From Rhodanobacteraceae bacterium ZG21-1 (GTDB lineage: Bacteria; Pseudomonadota; Gammaproteobacteria; Xanthomonadales; Rhodanobacteraceae), in the NCBI GenBank assembly GCA_021390615.1, contig JAJEJU010000024.1, positions 1,054,001 through 1,118,000 of the forward strand: a stretch of 64,000 bases of DNA, given 5' to 3'. The stretch's first letter is position 1, and each line of letters starts with the position of its first letter. A program made the translations under genes and the position numbers. This document shows, piece after piece, positions 15,188-23,583 of the stretch. The notes under the pieces are model-generated. The model did not search any database, had not been told where the DNA came from, and worked only from the letters and a program-made list of their open reading frames with translations.

Positions 15188-15302
15188 TTACTTGTTGTCC
15201 AAAACAATCTGATTATCCATCTGCGCAAGCTGGTGGAAGATGGCATGGGTAATCGGTATGTCCTGCGGACGCGTACCTGATGCCGCTTGGTGGCGTATGC
15301 CC
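15188..15302 (-). pseudogene. degraded partial copy of the gene at 16078-16737
   Basis: On the minus strand this stretch encodes YATKRHQVRVRR, identical to a segment of the HTH-like gene at 16078-16737. After a one-base shift it continues as HAIFHQLAQMDNQ against HAIVHELAKIEAA in the intact gene, then stops (15188-15190). Similarity is absent upstream of about 15,303. It is a frameshifted 3' fragment, evidence of an older duplicated or exchanged copy. Confidence 0.65.
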
Positions 15303-15540
15303 CGTGGAGAGCTCGGCACGGGGTCTGGACGATCGCAAGGACCGGAAACAGGGCAGCGTGCTTGGATCGAGCATTCTGGACCACGTTATCGCCACCCTCG
15401 GTGCTATACGCGGCTGCGTTGGGTGACATCCGCATGTCCATTTTGCAGGGGCAGTTCCAAGTGCTTCGAGGCGAGGAATCTGGGAAGGAACGGTCACTAC
15501 GGATACCAGTGGACATCCAGGCCATACCCTCACCGGCAGC

Positions 15541-15580
15541 CCAGCATCGAGCGCCGGACGTTACCGGCGCTCGATGCTGG
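15541..15580. repeat. perfect 17-bp inverted repeat (hairpin)
   Basis: CCAGCATCGAGCGCCGG (15541-15557) and its exact reverse complement (15564-15580) flank a six-base spacer (ACGTTA). No T-run follows on either strand, so a simple intrinsic terminator is unlikely. It lies in a stretch of about 600 bp (15,059-15,650) whose only other content is the gene fragment at 15188-15302. The perfection of the stem in an otherwise degraded region suggests it is functional or recently arrived. Confidence 0.7.
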
Positions 15581-15650
15581 TCGTCATCTTCGGTGTTGCA
15601 TCGGTCCCTACATCTCTGGCTATCCCACTTCTTCGTTGTTTCTTTGATGC

Positions 15651-16031
15651 TTAGTCATTGCTAAGTTTTTTGATTATGTTGTCGCCACGCGAAGAGCCGA
15701 AACTTTTGTAGAGGATGCATCCAGCCCCGTGCTGGGATTGAACCTCGGGTAAGAAACCCACTTGATCCCATCCATCGGCATGAGCTGTTTCTGTAAACCA
15801 AGCTTTCACCTTTTTAGTGATCCGTTGTGCTTCCGCGCTATTAGCTTGGTTATAGAGGTTCAATACCCGATCCGCTGGACATAACGCTGCAGGCGCTGCA
15901 GGTGACCGCTCTGCCGAGCGAGGAAACTTAAACTTCCTTCCATTCACAATGATTCCCCCAGGGTTGGTTTCAGTTGCCAGGCAATCACAGCAAAGCGATG
16001 AGTCCGACGTCAAGTTGGATAAGCGGATCAT
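15651..16031 (-). CDS. hypothetical protein, uncertain
   Basis: An open frame of 126 codons, lower in GC than its surroundings. The C-terminal half looks protein-like (RVLNLYNQANSAEAQRITKK, then TAHADGWDQVGFLPEV) and several Cys lie in the first third. There is no Shine-Dalgarno before the first ATG, no signal peptide and no recognised domain. It may be a real small accessory gene or a chance frame in a degraded region. Confidence 0.35.
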   Translation of the reverse strand: MIRLSNLTSDSSLCCDCLATETNPGGIIVNGRKFKFPRSAERSPAAPAALCPADRVLNLYNQANSAEAQRITKKVKAWFTETAHADGWDQVGFLPEVQSQHGAGCILYKSFGSSRGDNIIKKLSND

Positions 16032-16077
16032 CAGGTGCCCATTAGTCGGTTGGTGACCGAAGGCGATGCAGGTTCAG

Positions 16078-16737
16078 TCAAGAGCGGCGGATCGTGTCCG
16101 GGTCTCTGGACGGCAACTCCTCGCCCTTGACGTGGCCCTCCGCCTGTCTCTCCGCTGCTTCGATCTTTGCAAGCTCGTGGACGATGGCATGGGCAAATCG
16201 CTCGGCCCTACGGACGCGGACCTGATGCCGCTTGGTGGCGTATTCGGTCGAGAACACCGGCGGGATCATGTCGGCCGGCTCATCGGCTTCTCGGAAAAAG
16301 GTATCACCGGCGCTGTCGTGGAAGCCGAGTTCACCGGTTGCCGTCAGGAACCCAATGGTGCTCGGGAGCACACCTGCACGTCCCTTCTGACGTGGCACCG
16401 GTTGCCCGAGTTTTTCAGCAGTGACCTTGCCGCGCCCCAGCTTGCTCGTTCCGCTGATGACCGTGGGCAGACACAGATTGGCGATTGCTCCAGCTAACAG
16501 GGGGAGGGGCACGCACCACTGTCCATTCACTCGGTGCAGGCCAGGAATAAGCGCGCCACTTTTCAGTGAGCGCCGGACCACTTCATGGGACCAGGTGCCG
16601 GGCAGCAGGCGGCTGAGCACCGCGGCCACCTCATGGGCGGTGAGTGCCACACGCGTCGGCGGCCACAGATCGCCTGCGGCGTTCAGCGCTTCGATGCGCG
16701 CCTGGAAGTAACCGGTCAGATCGCCTGTTTCTGCCAT
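16078..16737 (-). CDS. HTH-like accessory protein next to tRNA-Ala
   Basis: Encodes 219 residues from ATG 16737, which has GAGGG at good spacing. An N-terminal region (about 27-75) reads VALTAHEVAAVLSRLLPG, then HEVVRRSLKSGALIPGLHRV and NGQWCVPLPLL, a pattern like excisionase/MerR-type winged helices with a turn and a wing. The C-terminal half is charged and ends in a helix rich in Glu, Lys and Arg. No family is recognised with certainty. It is the gene nearest the tRNA-Ala attachment candidate, the usual place for integration or excision factors, and a degraded partial copy lies 0.9 kb away. A directionality-factor or regulator role is inference. Confidence 0.65.
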   Translation of the reverse strand: MAETGDLTGYFQARIEALNAAGDLWPPTRVALTAHEVAAVLSRLLPGTWSHEVVRRSLKSGALIPGLHRVNGQWCVPLPLLAGAIANLCLPTVISGTSKLGRGKVTAEKLGQPVPRQKGRAGVLPSTIGFLTATGELGFHDSAGDTFFREADEPADMIPPVFSTEYATKRHQVRVRRAERFAHAIVHELAKIEAAERQAEGHVKGEELPSRDPDTIRRS

Positions 16738-16839
16738 GAAACCCTCAAATCCTTGGGGGCAGGGTGGGGGCAAAAAGGCATCAAAAATGGCGTGTTTGCC
16801 CCCAAGCAGCGTAGGGCAAAGGAGGAATGGCGGGCAACA

Positions 16840-16874
16840 AAAAGCCCCGAAAACGCGTGTTTTTCGGGGCTTTT
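16840..16874 (-). terminator. intrinsic terminator downstream of tRNA-Ala
   Basis: A long hairpin pairs AAAAGCCCCGAAAA (16840-16853) with its complement at 16860-16874 around a six-base loop. Read on the minus strand it begins 14 bases after the tRNA 3' end and ends in a run of T. It terminates the tRNA-Ala transcript. Confidence 0.8.
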
Positions 16875-16887
16875 AGTCTGGAATGGA

Positions 16888-16963
<76 letters not shown>

Positions 16964-17030
16964 AACGAGCTGCGTATGCTAGCAGTGTCGCCGGGCTTCG
17001 CCAAGACCTGTCCCAGGAACGGAAGCATGC

Positions 17031-18149
17031 TCAGCCGGGCAGGCATGCGGCCAGCTTCTGCTGCAGCACCTCGCGGCGCCAGCCCTCGAGCAGCTCCGGC
17101 CATTCGGCGGTGACCACATATTCTTCGAGCGCCTTGCGCGGGCAGAGCAGGCCAGGAGGCAGATCGAGCTCGGTGGCAAGCGCATCGACTTGCAGTTTCA
17201 TCGCCGCGAGCGCTTTCTTGGCCTCGCCTTGCGGGTGCTCGGGGATTTTCGCGGTGGCGGCGATCTCCGCATCCTCGATCGGCTTGGCGAGCAACTCGAA
17301 CAGCTCGGTGCGCTGCGCCGAGCGCAAGGCGCGCTGGCCGCTGGCGCGTCGATCGAGTTCGGCCTGGCTGGCTGCCGGCTGCTCGGCCAGGCTCAGTGCC
17401 AGCGGATCTTCCAGCAGCCAGGGGCGCGGCCGATCCAGCGCGCGGGCGGTCTGGTCGCGCCACAACAGGATACGGCGCAGTCGCGCCTGCTGCTGGGCGG
17501 ACCATTCGGCCGCCGCGCGGAAGCTGCGCTGCGGCTGGGATTCGCCGCGCCGCGCGCTGGCGCGCTGCTTGAGCCGCTCGCAGTCTTCGGCGTGCCAGCG
17601 GCCACGGTCGCGTTGCGCCAAGCGCTCGCTCAGCTGCTCGTGGACCAGGGCCAGATGCACCACGTCGAGCGTGGCGTAGGCGCGTTGCGATGCGGTGAGC
17701 GGACGCTGCAGCCAATCCGAACGCGTCTCGCCCTTATCCAGCTCCACACCAGCCAGCTCGGCCACCAGGGCGCGGTAGCTGATGCCGAGCCCCATGCCGA
17801 CGAAGGCGGCGGCGATCTGGGTGTCGAATAGCTGGCGCGGGCCGTCAGGCAGCAGCGGCGCCAGCGCCTCCAGGTCCTCGCTGGCACTGTGCATCACGCT
17901 GACCGTCGCGCTGGCGCCGAGTACGGGCTGCAGCGCATCGTCGATGGCGAAGGCCGTGGGATCGACCAGTGCATAGCGCCCGTTCCAGCCCAGCTGCAGC
18001 AGGGCGAGTTGGGGATAGAAGGTATTGCGCCGCATGAATTCGGTGTCCGCACCGAGCACGGCATCGGGCGGCAGTGCGGCCAGCCATGCTTCGAGAGCCG
18101 CGCGATGGGTGATCCAGTCGGCCTCCGGGGCCGCAGCGGATGGGGTCAT
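17031..18149 (-). CDS. rnd: ribonuclease D
   Basis: Encodes 372 residues. The DEDDy exonuclease motifs are all present: GADTEFMRR (D35, E37), MHSASEDLE (D92), and AYATLDVVHL (Y158, D162). A C-terminal HRDC-type helical domain follows (about 215-295). RNase D trims the 3' ends of stable RNAs such as tRNA precursors. The start at 18149 gives the normal family length; the upstream extension to 18,542 is not protein-like. It lies 67 bp from the tRNA-Ala gene and is divergent from the gene at 18252. Confidence 0.95.
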   Translation of the reverse strand: MTPSAAAPEADWITHRAALEAWLAALPPDAVLGADTEFMRRNTFYPQLALLQLGWNGRYALVDPTAFAIDDALQPVLGASATVSVMHSASEDLEALAPLLPDGPRQLFDTQIAAAFVGMGLGISYRALVAELAGVELDKGETRSDWLQRPLTASQRAYATLDVVHLALVHEQLSERLAQRDRGRWHAEDCERLKQRASARRGESQPQRSFRAAAEWSAQQQARLRRILLWRDQTARALDRPRPWLLEDPLALSLAEQPAASQAELDRRASGQRALRSAQRTELFELLAKPIEDAEIAATAKIPEHPQGEAKKALAAMKLQVDALATELDLPPGLLCPRKALEEYVVTAEWPELLEGWRREVLQQKLAACLPG

Positions 18150-18251
18150 GCCAATGGGTTCCTCGCTGCGGGCCGGCGATACGCATTGCCCTGTCAGCAC
18201 TTTGTGCCTATGGTTATCGGCACACGATAGCAGGCTGCGACAGGACCAACC

Positions 18252-20204
18252 ATGCCCGGCAAATTCACCGTACCTCGCCAGCGGACGCTTGGTGGCGCGC
18301 TGGGTGTGCTGGTGCTGGGTTTCGGCCTGACTTACCACTTCTTCCCGCGGCTGTTCCACGTCGATCCGGAGCAGGTCGCGCCGCATCGAACCCTGTTGCT
18401 GCCGGGTGGCTTGTCCACCAGCGGCGGCGGTGCGGGCGAGCCAGCAGCGTTGCCGATCTCCTCGGAACTCAATGCCGGACCGCCGCTGACGCTGGCGCCG
18501 ACCGAGGTGATCGCCAACCGCCTCAGCCGCAAGAACAGCCAACTGCCCGAACAGCTCAGTGCCGACACGCCGGCCGTGCGTGCTTTGCTGACCCGGGCCG
18601 GCAAGGCCTTCAACGCGGGCCAGCTGGTCGGCGATCCGAACAGCGCGGCGTCGTTATATGCGCAGGCGCTGAAGGAAAAGCCCGACAGCCGGCGCGCGAC
18701 CCAGGGCCTGTTCGATGTGCGGGCGCGGCTGGTCGCGGAGATCGACCAGGACCTGGCCGCCGGCGACGCCGATACGGCTGCGTCGCATCTGGAGGATCTC
18801 AAGACCTTGCCGAATGCGGCCGACGATGCGGACGAGCTGGCCGGGCGACTAAAGACCTTGCAGCAGGTGCGGCCGATGCTGGCCAAGGCGGCCGGGCTGC
18901 TGCAGCAGGGCGGCAATCATCCGCAGCAGGCCGAGCAGGCGCTCACCCTGTACCGTCAGGTGCAGCAGCTCGATCCGCAGAATGCCATGGCCGAGCAAGG
19001 CGTGCTGCAAGTTCAGCGCAGCGTGCTGGACCAGGCGCTGGCCGCCGTGGCGCAGAACGACTTTGCCGGCGCGGACAAGGCGTTGACGGCGGCGGCGGCG
19101 ATCGAGTCGGGCTCGCAGCAGATGGCTGACGTGCGCAACCAGGTGAGCGGCATTCGCCACCAGCGCGCCAGCGGCCTGCTGGCACAGGCGCGCTCGGCGC
19201 TGGACGCGGGCAATCAGCCGCTGGCCAAGCAACTGGCCGGACAAGCCCAGGCGTTGAGCCCGGACCTGCAAGGCCTCGACGATTTCGAGCAGCGCCTCAC
19301 CTATGCGCGCCTCTACGCCAGCTACAAGCCGGGCCAGGTGTTCAACGACCGCTTCGTCGACCTGCCCGGGCAGTCGCCCGCCCTGGTGGTGATCCCGACC
19401 GGCACGCTGCAGATGGGCGCGCCGGACAGCGAGGAGAACCACAGCGACGCCGAGCAGCCGCAGCACACGGTCACCATCGCCAAGGGATTCGCGATGTCGC
19501 GCACCGACATCACGGTGGGCCAGTTCCGCGAATTCGTCCGCGCCAGCGGCTACCAGCCCGACTCGCTGAAGCTGGGCGGCGCCAGCGTCTACGACGAAGG
19601 CAGCGGCGCCCTGCGCGACGATGCGCGGGCGAGCTGGCAGGACGACTATGCCGGCCACCCTGCCAACGACAAGCTGCCGGTGGTGAACATTTCCTGGAAC
19701 GACGCCCGTGCCTACGCCGACTGGCTCAGCCAGCGCACCGGCAAGCGCTACCGCCTGCCCAGCGAGGCGGAGTTCGAGTACGCCCTGCGCGGCGGCACCA
19801 CCACGCGCTACTGGTGGGGCGACGGCACGCCGCAGAGCAAGGTCGAGAACCTCACCGGCAGCGGCGACCGTTCGCTCAGCGGTCGCCGCTGGAGCAATGC
19901 CTTCCAGGGCTATCGCGACGGCTATTGGGGACCGGCGCCGGTGATGAGCTTTGCAGCGAATGCCTTCGGCCTGTACGACATGGGTGGCAACGTGTCGGAA
20001 TGGGTGGCCGACTGCTGGCACGACAACTACATCCGGGCGCCGCTTGACGGCAGCGCCTGGATCAATCCCGGCTGCGCGGTGCACGTGCTGCGCGGTGGTT
20101 CCTGGGGCAGCTCGCCGGACCAGGTGCGTTCGGCCTATCGGCAGGGCGCGGACGGCAGCGTGCGCAGCGGACGCGTCGGCTTCCGGGTGGTGCGCGAGCT
20201 GTAG
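18252..20204 (+). CDS. membrane-anchored protein with a SUMF1/FGE-like domain
   Basis: Encodes 650 residues. A transmembrane helix lies at about 13-32 (GGALGVLVLGFGLTYHFF). A long helical, TPR-like repeat region (about 95-365) follows, then a SUMF1/formylglycine-generating-enzyme-like domain (about 370-650). That domain is marked by PTGTLQMGAPDSEENHSDAE, VNISWNDARAYADWLS, RLPSEAEFEYALRGGTTTRY, YDMGGNVSEWVADCW and VLRGGSWGSS. The Cys pair that binds copper in true formylglycine-generating enzymes is absent near LRGGSW, so sulfatase activation is unlikely. The closest functional analogies are PvdO-type or ligand-binding domains acting in the periplasm. Specific role unknown. Confidence 0.85.
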   Translation: MPGKFTVPRQRTLGGALGVLVLGFGLTYHFFPRLFHVDPEQVAPHRTLLLPGGLSTSGGGAGEPAALPISSELNAGPPLTLAPTEVIANRLSRKNSQLPEQLSADTPAVRALLTRAGKAFNAGQLVGDPNSAASLYAQALKEKPDSRRATQGLFDVRARLVAEIDQDLAAGDADTAASHLEDLKTLPNAADDADELAGRLKTLQQVRPMLAKAAGLLQQGGNHPQQAEQALTLYRQVQQLDPQNAMAEQGVLQVQRSVLDQALAAVAQNDFAGADKALTAAAAIESGSQQMADVRNQVSGIRHQRASGLLAQARSALDAGNQPLAKQLAGQAQALSPDLQGLDDFEQRLTYARLYASYKPGQVFNDRFVDLPGQSPALVVIPTGTLQMGAPDSEENHSDAEQPQHTVTIAKGFAMSRTDITVGQFREFVRASGYQPDSLKLGGASVYDEGSGALRDDARASWQDDYAGHPANDKLPVVNISWNDARAYADWLSQRTGKRYRLPSEAEFEYALRGGTTTRYWWGDGTPQSKVENLTGSGDRSLSGRRWSNAFQGYRDGYWGPAPVMSFAANAFGLYDMGGNVSEWVADCWHDNYIRAPLDGSAWINPGCAVHVLRGGSWGSSPDQVRSAYRQGADGSVRSGRVGFRVVREL

Positions 20205-20395
20205 TCTCGCGTCGTCGGTGCGGTGATGGCCCAGGCTGGCCAGCTGGGGCAAGTCCGGCCAGCGCGAAGTCGACCGGATGATCGGCATCCGTGCCTGCCG
20301 ATGCTGCCGGGGTGCGGTTGATGCCGCTCGCATCGAAGGGGCTTGACGCTGACTCCGGCAAAGGCGGCAAATAGGCGGCCCTTGCCGGAGAGCGT

Positions 20396-21865
20396 ATGGA
20401 CGAGACAGCCAGGCCACAGGTGGACCGCAGGCAGCTGCAGCAGATCGTGGCTGGGCTGACCGAGGGCGTGCTGCTGATCGATCCCGATCGTTCGATCGTG
20501 TGGGCGAACGAGACCGCGCTGGCCATTCACGGCTGCGAAAACCTGCAGGAGCTTGGCGCCAGCGCCGCGCAGTACCGCAGGCGCTTCACGCTCAAGTACC
20601 GCAACAAGCATGCGTTGAGCGCCAAGCAATATCCGATCGAACGGGTGCTGGCCGGGGATGTTTTCCGCGATGTCGTCGTCGAGGTGACGCGCGCAGACGA
20701 CCCTGAATTTCGCCGCATGCATCAAGTCCGTAGCCTGGTGCTGGTCAATGCGGCCGGTGTCGACGAATCCCTGGCCCTGGTCATCCAGGACGTCACCGAA
20801 CGCTTCAGCGCCGAAGAGCGCTTCGAGAAAACCTTTAACGCGAATCCGGCGCCTGCGCTGATCTGCCGCTTGTCGGATTTGCGCTACGTCAAGGTGAACC
20901 AGGGCTTCCTGGAGATGACCGGCTATGCCCGCGAGGCCGTGATCGATCGCTCGGCCTACGAGCTGGATGTGCTGGAACAGGCCGAGCAGCGTGACGACGC
21001 GGTGCTGGCGCTGCACGACGGGCGCACCATCGGGCAGCGCGAGGCGGTGCTGCGGCTGCCCGGCGGCGACGGCAAGTTCGTCATCGTGGCAGGCCAGCCG
21101 ATCGAGGTCGGTGAAGAGGACTGCATGCTGTTCACCTTCATCGACCTGGAAGCGCGCAAGAAGGCGGAAATCTCGCTGGGGCAGAGCGAGGAACGCTTTT
21201 CCAAGGCCTTCCGCCTGGCGCCGGTGCCGATGATGTTGTGCGCCTTGCCGGACCTGCGCCTGATAGAGGTCAACGCGGCCTTTGCGTCGACTACCGGCCA
21301 TGACGCAGCGGAGACGCGCGACAAGACCGTTGCCGAGCTCAAGCTGTGGGGCGACGCCAGGGCTTATCGGGAATTCCGCACCAGGCTGGAGCAGGGCCAG
21401 GAACTGCGCAACCACGAGCTTGTCCTGCATACCCGCGAAGGAGCCGCCATCGATTGCCTGCTTTCGACCGAAGCGGTGTCGATCCAGGGCCAGCCCTGCA
21501 CCCTGCTGGTGATCCAGGACATCACCGAGCGCAAGCGTTCGGAGATGGATCTGATCGCAGCCATCGAAGCGGTGATGAAGGACACCACCTGGTTCAGCCG
21601 CACGGTGATGGAGAAGCTGGCCCAGATCCGCCGGCCGCGCAGCGAGGGTCACGGGCAGGGCGAACTCGGTGATCTGACCCCGCGCGAACGGGAGGTGCTC
21701 GGCTTGATCTGTAAAGGCCTGAGCGACGCCGAGATCGCCACGGAGCTGGAGCTCTCGCGCAACACCGTGCGCAACCACGTCGCCACGCTGTACGGCAAGA
21801 TCGGCGTCAACCGCCGCGGCGCCGCCGTGGTATGGGGGCGCGAGCGCGGGGTGGCTGGTTACTGA
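20396..21865 (+). CDS. three-PAS-domain LuxR-type transcriptional regulator
   Basis: Encodes 489 residues. Three PAS domains follow each other: the first at about 12-135 (ends QDVTER), the second about 140-265 (FNANPAPALICRLSDL, FIDLEARKK), the third about 270-380 (PVPMMLCALPDLRLIEVNAAF, ending QDITERKRS). The C-terminus is a LuxR/FixJ helix-turn-helix (about 425-485): LTPREREVLGLICKGLSD, then AEIATELELSRNTVRNHVATLY. There is no receiver domain or membrane helix, so the signal is probably sensed inside the cell by the PAS domains. No PAS ligand can be assigned from motifs. It stands alone; targets unknown. Confidence 0.9.
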   Translation: MDETARPQVDRRQLQQIVAGLTEGVLLIDPDRSIVWANETALAIHGCENLQELGASAAQYRRRFTLKYRNKHALSAKQYPIERVLAGDVFRDVVVEVTRADDPEFRRMHQVRSLVLVNAAGVDESLALVIQDVTERFSAEERFEKTFNANPAPALICRLSDLRYVKVNQGFLEMTGYAREAVIDRSAYELDVLEQAEQRDDAVLALHDGRTIGQREAVLRLPGGDGKFVIVAGQPIEVGEEDCMLFTFIDLEARKKAEISLGQSEERFSKAFRLAPVPMMLCALPDLRLIEVNAAFASTTGHDAAETRDKTVAELKLWGDARAYREFRTRLEQGQELRNHELVLHTREGAAIDCLLSTEAVSIQGQPCTLLVIQDITERKRSEMDLIAAIEAVMKDTTWFSRTVMEKLAQIRRPRSEGHGQGELGDLTPREREVLGLICKGLSDAEIATELELSRNTVRNHVATLYGKIGVNRRGAAVVWGRERGVAGY

Positions 21866-21950
21866 CGATTGCCACCTATGCGCATGCGACTTAAGTACAG
21901 CCCTTTGAGCGCGATGGACTGGCGATGGGTGGTTGGAGTGCGAGTATCGA

Positions 21951-22982
21951 TCAAGAAAGCTTGATCTGCATGGCGGGTTGAGCCTGCTGTTGAGTCGTTG
22001 CCTGCGTCTGAGCCTGGGTTTGTGTCTGATCTTGTTGCGGCGCCTGGGCCTGCTGCTGAGCTATCTGCATGTATTGCTGACTGCTTTGCTGAAGCGGCGT
22101 ATTCATCGCCTGCACAGTCTGCACTTCGGCCATCGTCTTGAGTGGCGAGGTGTTCTGCGCGACAAACATGGTCGAGCCGTCTTTGATGTCCGGCGTGACA
22201 TGGTCGATGCGTGTGATGCCCGCTGAAAATGCTGCCACCGTTACGGCGCCGGCCAGATTGTCGCTGCGCGCGTCCGGCGTGCGCCCTAGCTTGGCATCCA
22301 GTGCGTAAACCTGATCGCGCGCTTGAGTGTACAGCCCGTTGCCAGGATGGGATTGATCGTCCAGCCCCTTGTTGCTCAGAAGCCATTGCTCCAAGTTTTG
22401 GTGTGGCATGGGGTTGGTATGTTCTTTGTTGAGCGGGCTGCCAGGGACGGGGTCCTTGATGCTTTTAATATCACTTACATTTTCAGCTGGCCTGAGGGAT
22501 GTCTTGTCTTCCGCATGGCCAGGCAGTGGAACGCGGATGCTGATCCCGGGAGGACCTATATCGGCATGATTTTGTTGCTTGATGTTCGCGTGATTTAAAG
22601 CTGCCCAGGTGAAATCGACGCAGTTGTTTCGAACATCTTTGTAGCTCATGTCAAAGCCGAATTTTTTCGGATCTTGGCCGAACTCGTTCAGTTTGTCGTA
22701 TTGATCCTTCGAGATTTCCATGGTTCTCGAATAAAGCGGATTGGAGTACTCTCTTTCCTCTGTATGATAGATTTTTCCGGGTCCATCCACGTTGCCTTGA
22801 GTTACAGGGGCAAAACCATTGCTTATGCGGTTGGTGCCGTCGCTGGTCACATAAAACATATGGCCTGGAACAGAGGTTTCCGGCTTTCCTTGTTTGTCGA
22901 CTAGTTGCTTGCCAGTCTCATCCATCAAGGGCGTGCCGGGGGCTGCGGCGTAGACGGTCACGGTATATTTTTGATCAGGCAT
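21951..22982 (-). CDS. type IV secretion (X-T4SS) effector with XVIPCD domain
   Basis: Encodes 343 residues. The C-terminus (about 208-307) matches the Xanthomonadales VirD4-interacting conserved domain: HPGNGLYTQARDQVYALDA, then AGITRIDHV, then GSTMFVAQN and NTPLQQSSQQYM. A Gln-rich tail follows (about 298-343), also typical. XVIPCD proteins are delivered into rival bacteria by the bactericidal type IV system. The N-terminal toxin domain has GHMFYV (H41) and RNNCVDFTW (C121), an order that fits a permuted papain/NlpC-P60-like Cys-His site; that reading is inference. The gene starts 10 bp after the lipoprotein gene upstream, its likely immunity partner. GC is lower than in the neighbours. Confidence 0.85.
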   Translation of the reverse strand: MPDQKYTVTVYAAAPGTPLMDETGKQLVDKQGKPETSVPGHMFYVTSDGTNRISNGFAPVTQGNVDGPGKIYHTEEREYSNPLYSRTMEISKDQYDKLNEFGQDPKKFGFDMSYKDVRNNCVDFTWAALNHANIKQQNHADIGPPGISIRVPLPGHAEDKTSLRPAENVSDIKSIKDPVPGSPLNKEHTNPMPHQNLEQWLLSNKGLDDQSHPGNGLYTQARDQVYALDAKLGRTPDARSDNLAGAVTVAAFSAGITRIDHVTPDIKDGSTMFVAQNTSPLKTMAEVQTVQAMNTPLQQSSQQYMQIAQQQAQAPQQDQTQTQAQTQATTQQQAQPAMQIKLS

Positions 22983-22992
22983 GGCGAAACTC

Positions 22993-23583
22993 CTATTCAC
23001 CTAGGCTGAAGCGCTCTTGCACGGCAAGGGTCGACTTGATGCCTTTAAACATGGGCTGGTCTTGCAGTGTTTCTACGTTCACGCGATAGTGCCCGTATTC
23101 TTTGATCTTGAAGCTCACTACCCACATATCTGCCGTATCGCCATCCGATCTGTCGAGGAAGAGATAGGCGGTATCGCTTTGGGGATTTTCCCAGGATGGG
23201 AGGGGGAATTTGGAGCTATTCGCCGAATTAAGGAATTCCGCATAATCCATGGTGGGAATGGGTTCGCTTGTTTGGCCTTTTACAAGTGAAACTACTGCTT
23301 TGAGTGGAAGCTTGATATGCGGATTGTCTCCGGCTACTTCGGGCATGGGGTCGTGGCTGCCTTTTTGACTGAAGCTGAAGCTGACCATGTAGGTCTTGCT
23401 TAAATCCACGGTGCCGGGTTTTGCCCAGAAATCGATGCTGGCCTTGTTTCCGGCCTTATCCAGCTCGAATGGGACGCTCACAGGCATGTCGGCACTGGAA
23501 GGAGCCTGCTTGTCCTCGCGCGCACAGGACACAAGCCCCACGCAATACAGACTGAATCCAAGCATCCATATCAGCTTATTCAT
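22993..23583 (-). CDS. predicted immunity lipoprotein (X-Tfi) for the T4SS effector
   Basis: Encodes 196 residues. The start at 23583 has GGAGA upstream and gives a lipoprotein signal with a LVSC lipobox (Cys at residue 20). The mature part is beta-rich (PFELDKAGNKASIDFWA, YMVSFSFSQKG, TADMWVVSFKIKEYGHYRVN) and resembles DUF5625-type lipoproteins. Periplasmic lipoproteins encoded directly beside XVIPCD effectors protect the producer from its own toxin. Here the immunity gene comes first, 10 bp before the effector, so protection would be made before the toxin. The in-frame extension upstream to 24,120 crosses a tRNA gene and is not coding. Confidence 0.8.
   Translation of the reverse strand: MNKLIWMLGFSLYCVGLVSCAREDKQAPSSADMPVSVPFELDKAGNKASIDFWAKPGTVDLSKTYMVSFSFSQKGSHDPMPEVAGDNPHIKLPLKAVVSLVKGQTSEPIPTMDYAEFLNSANSSKFPLPSWENPQSDTAYLFLDRSDGDTADMWVVSFKIKEYGHYRVNVETLQDQPMFKGIKSTLAVQERFSLGE

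Noticed and set aside
1-16887. Direct repeat of the tRNA-Ala 3' end as left attachment site
   Set aside because: No copy of the tRNA 3' segment was found by eye in the accessory region; it probably lies outside the window.
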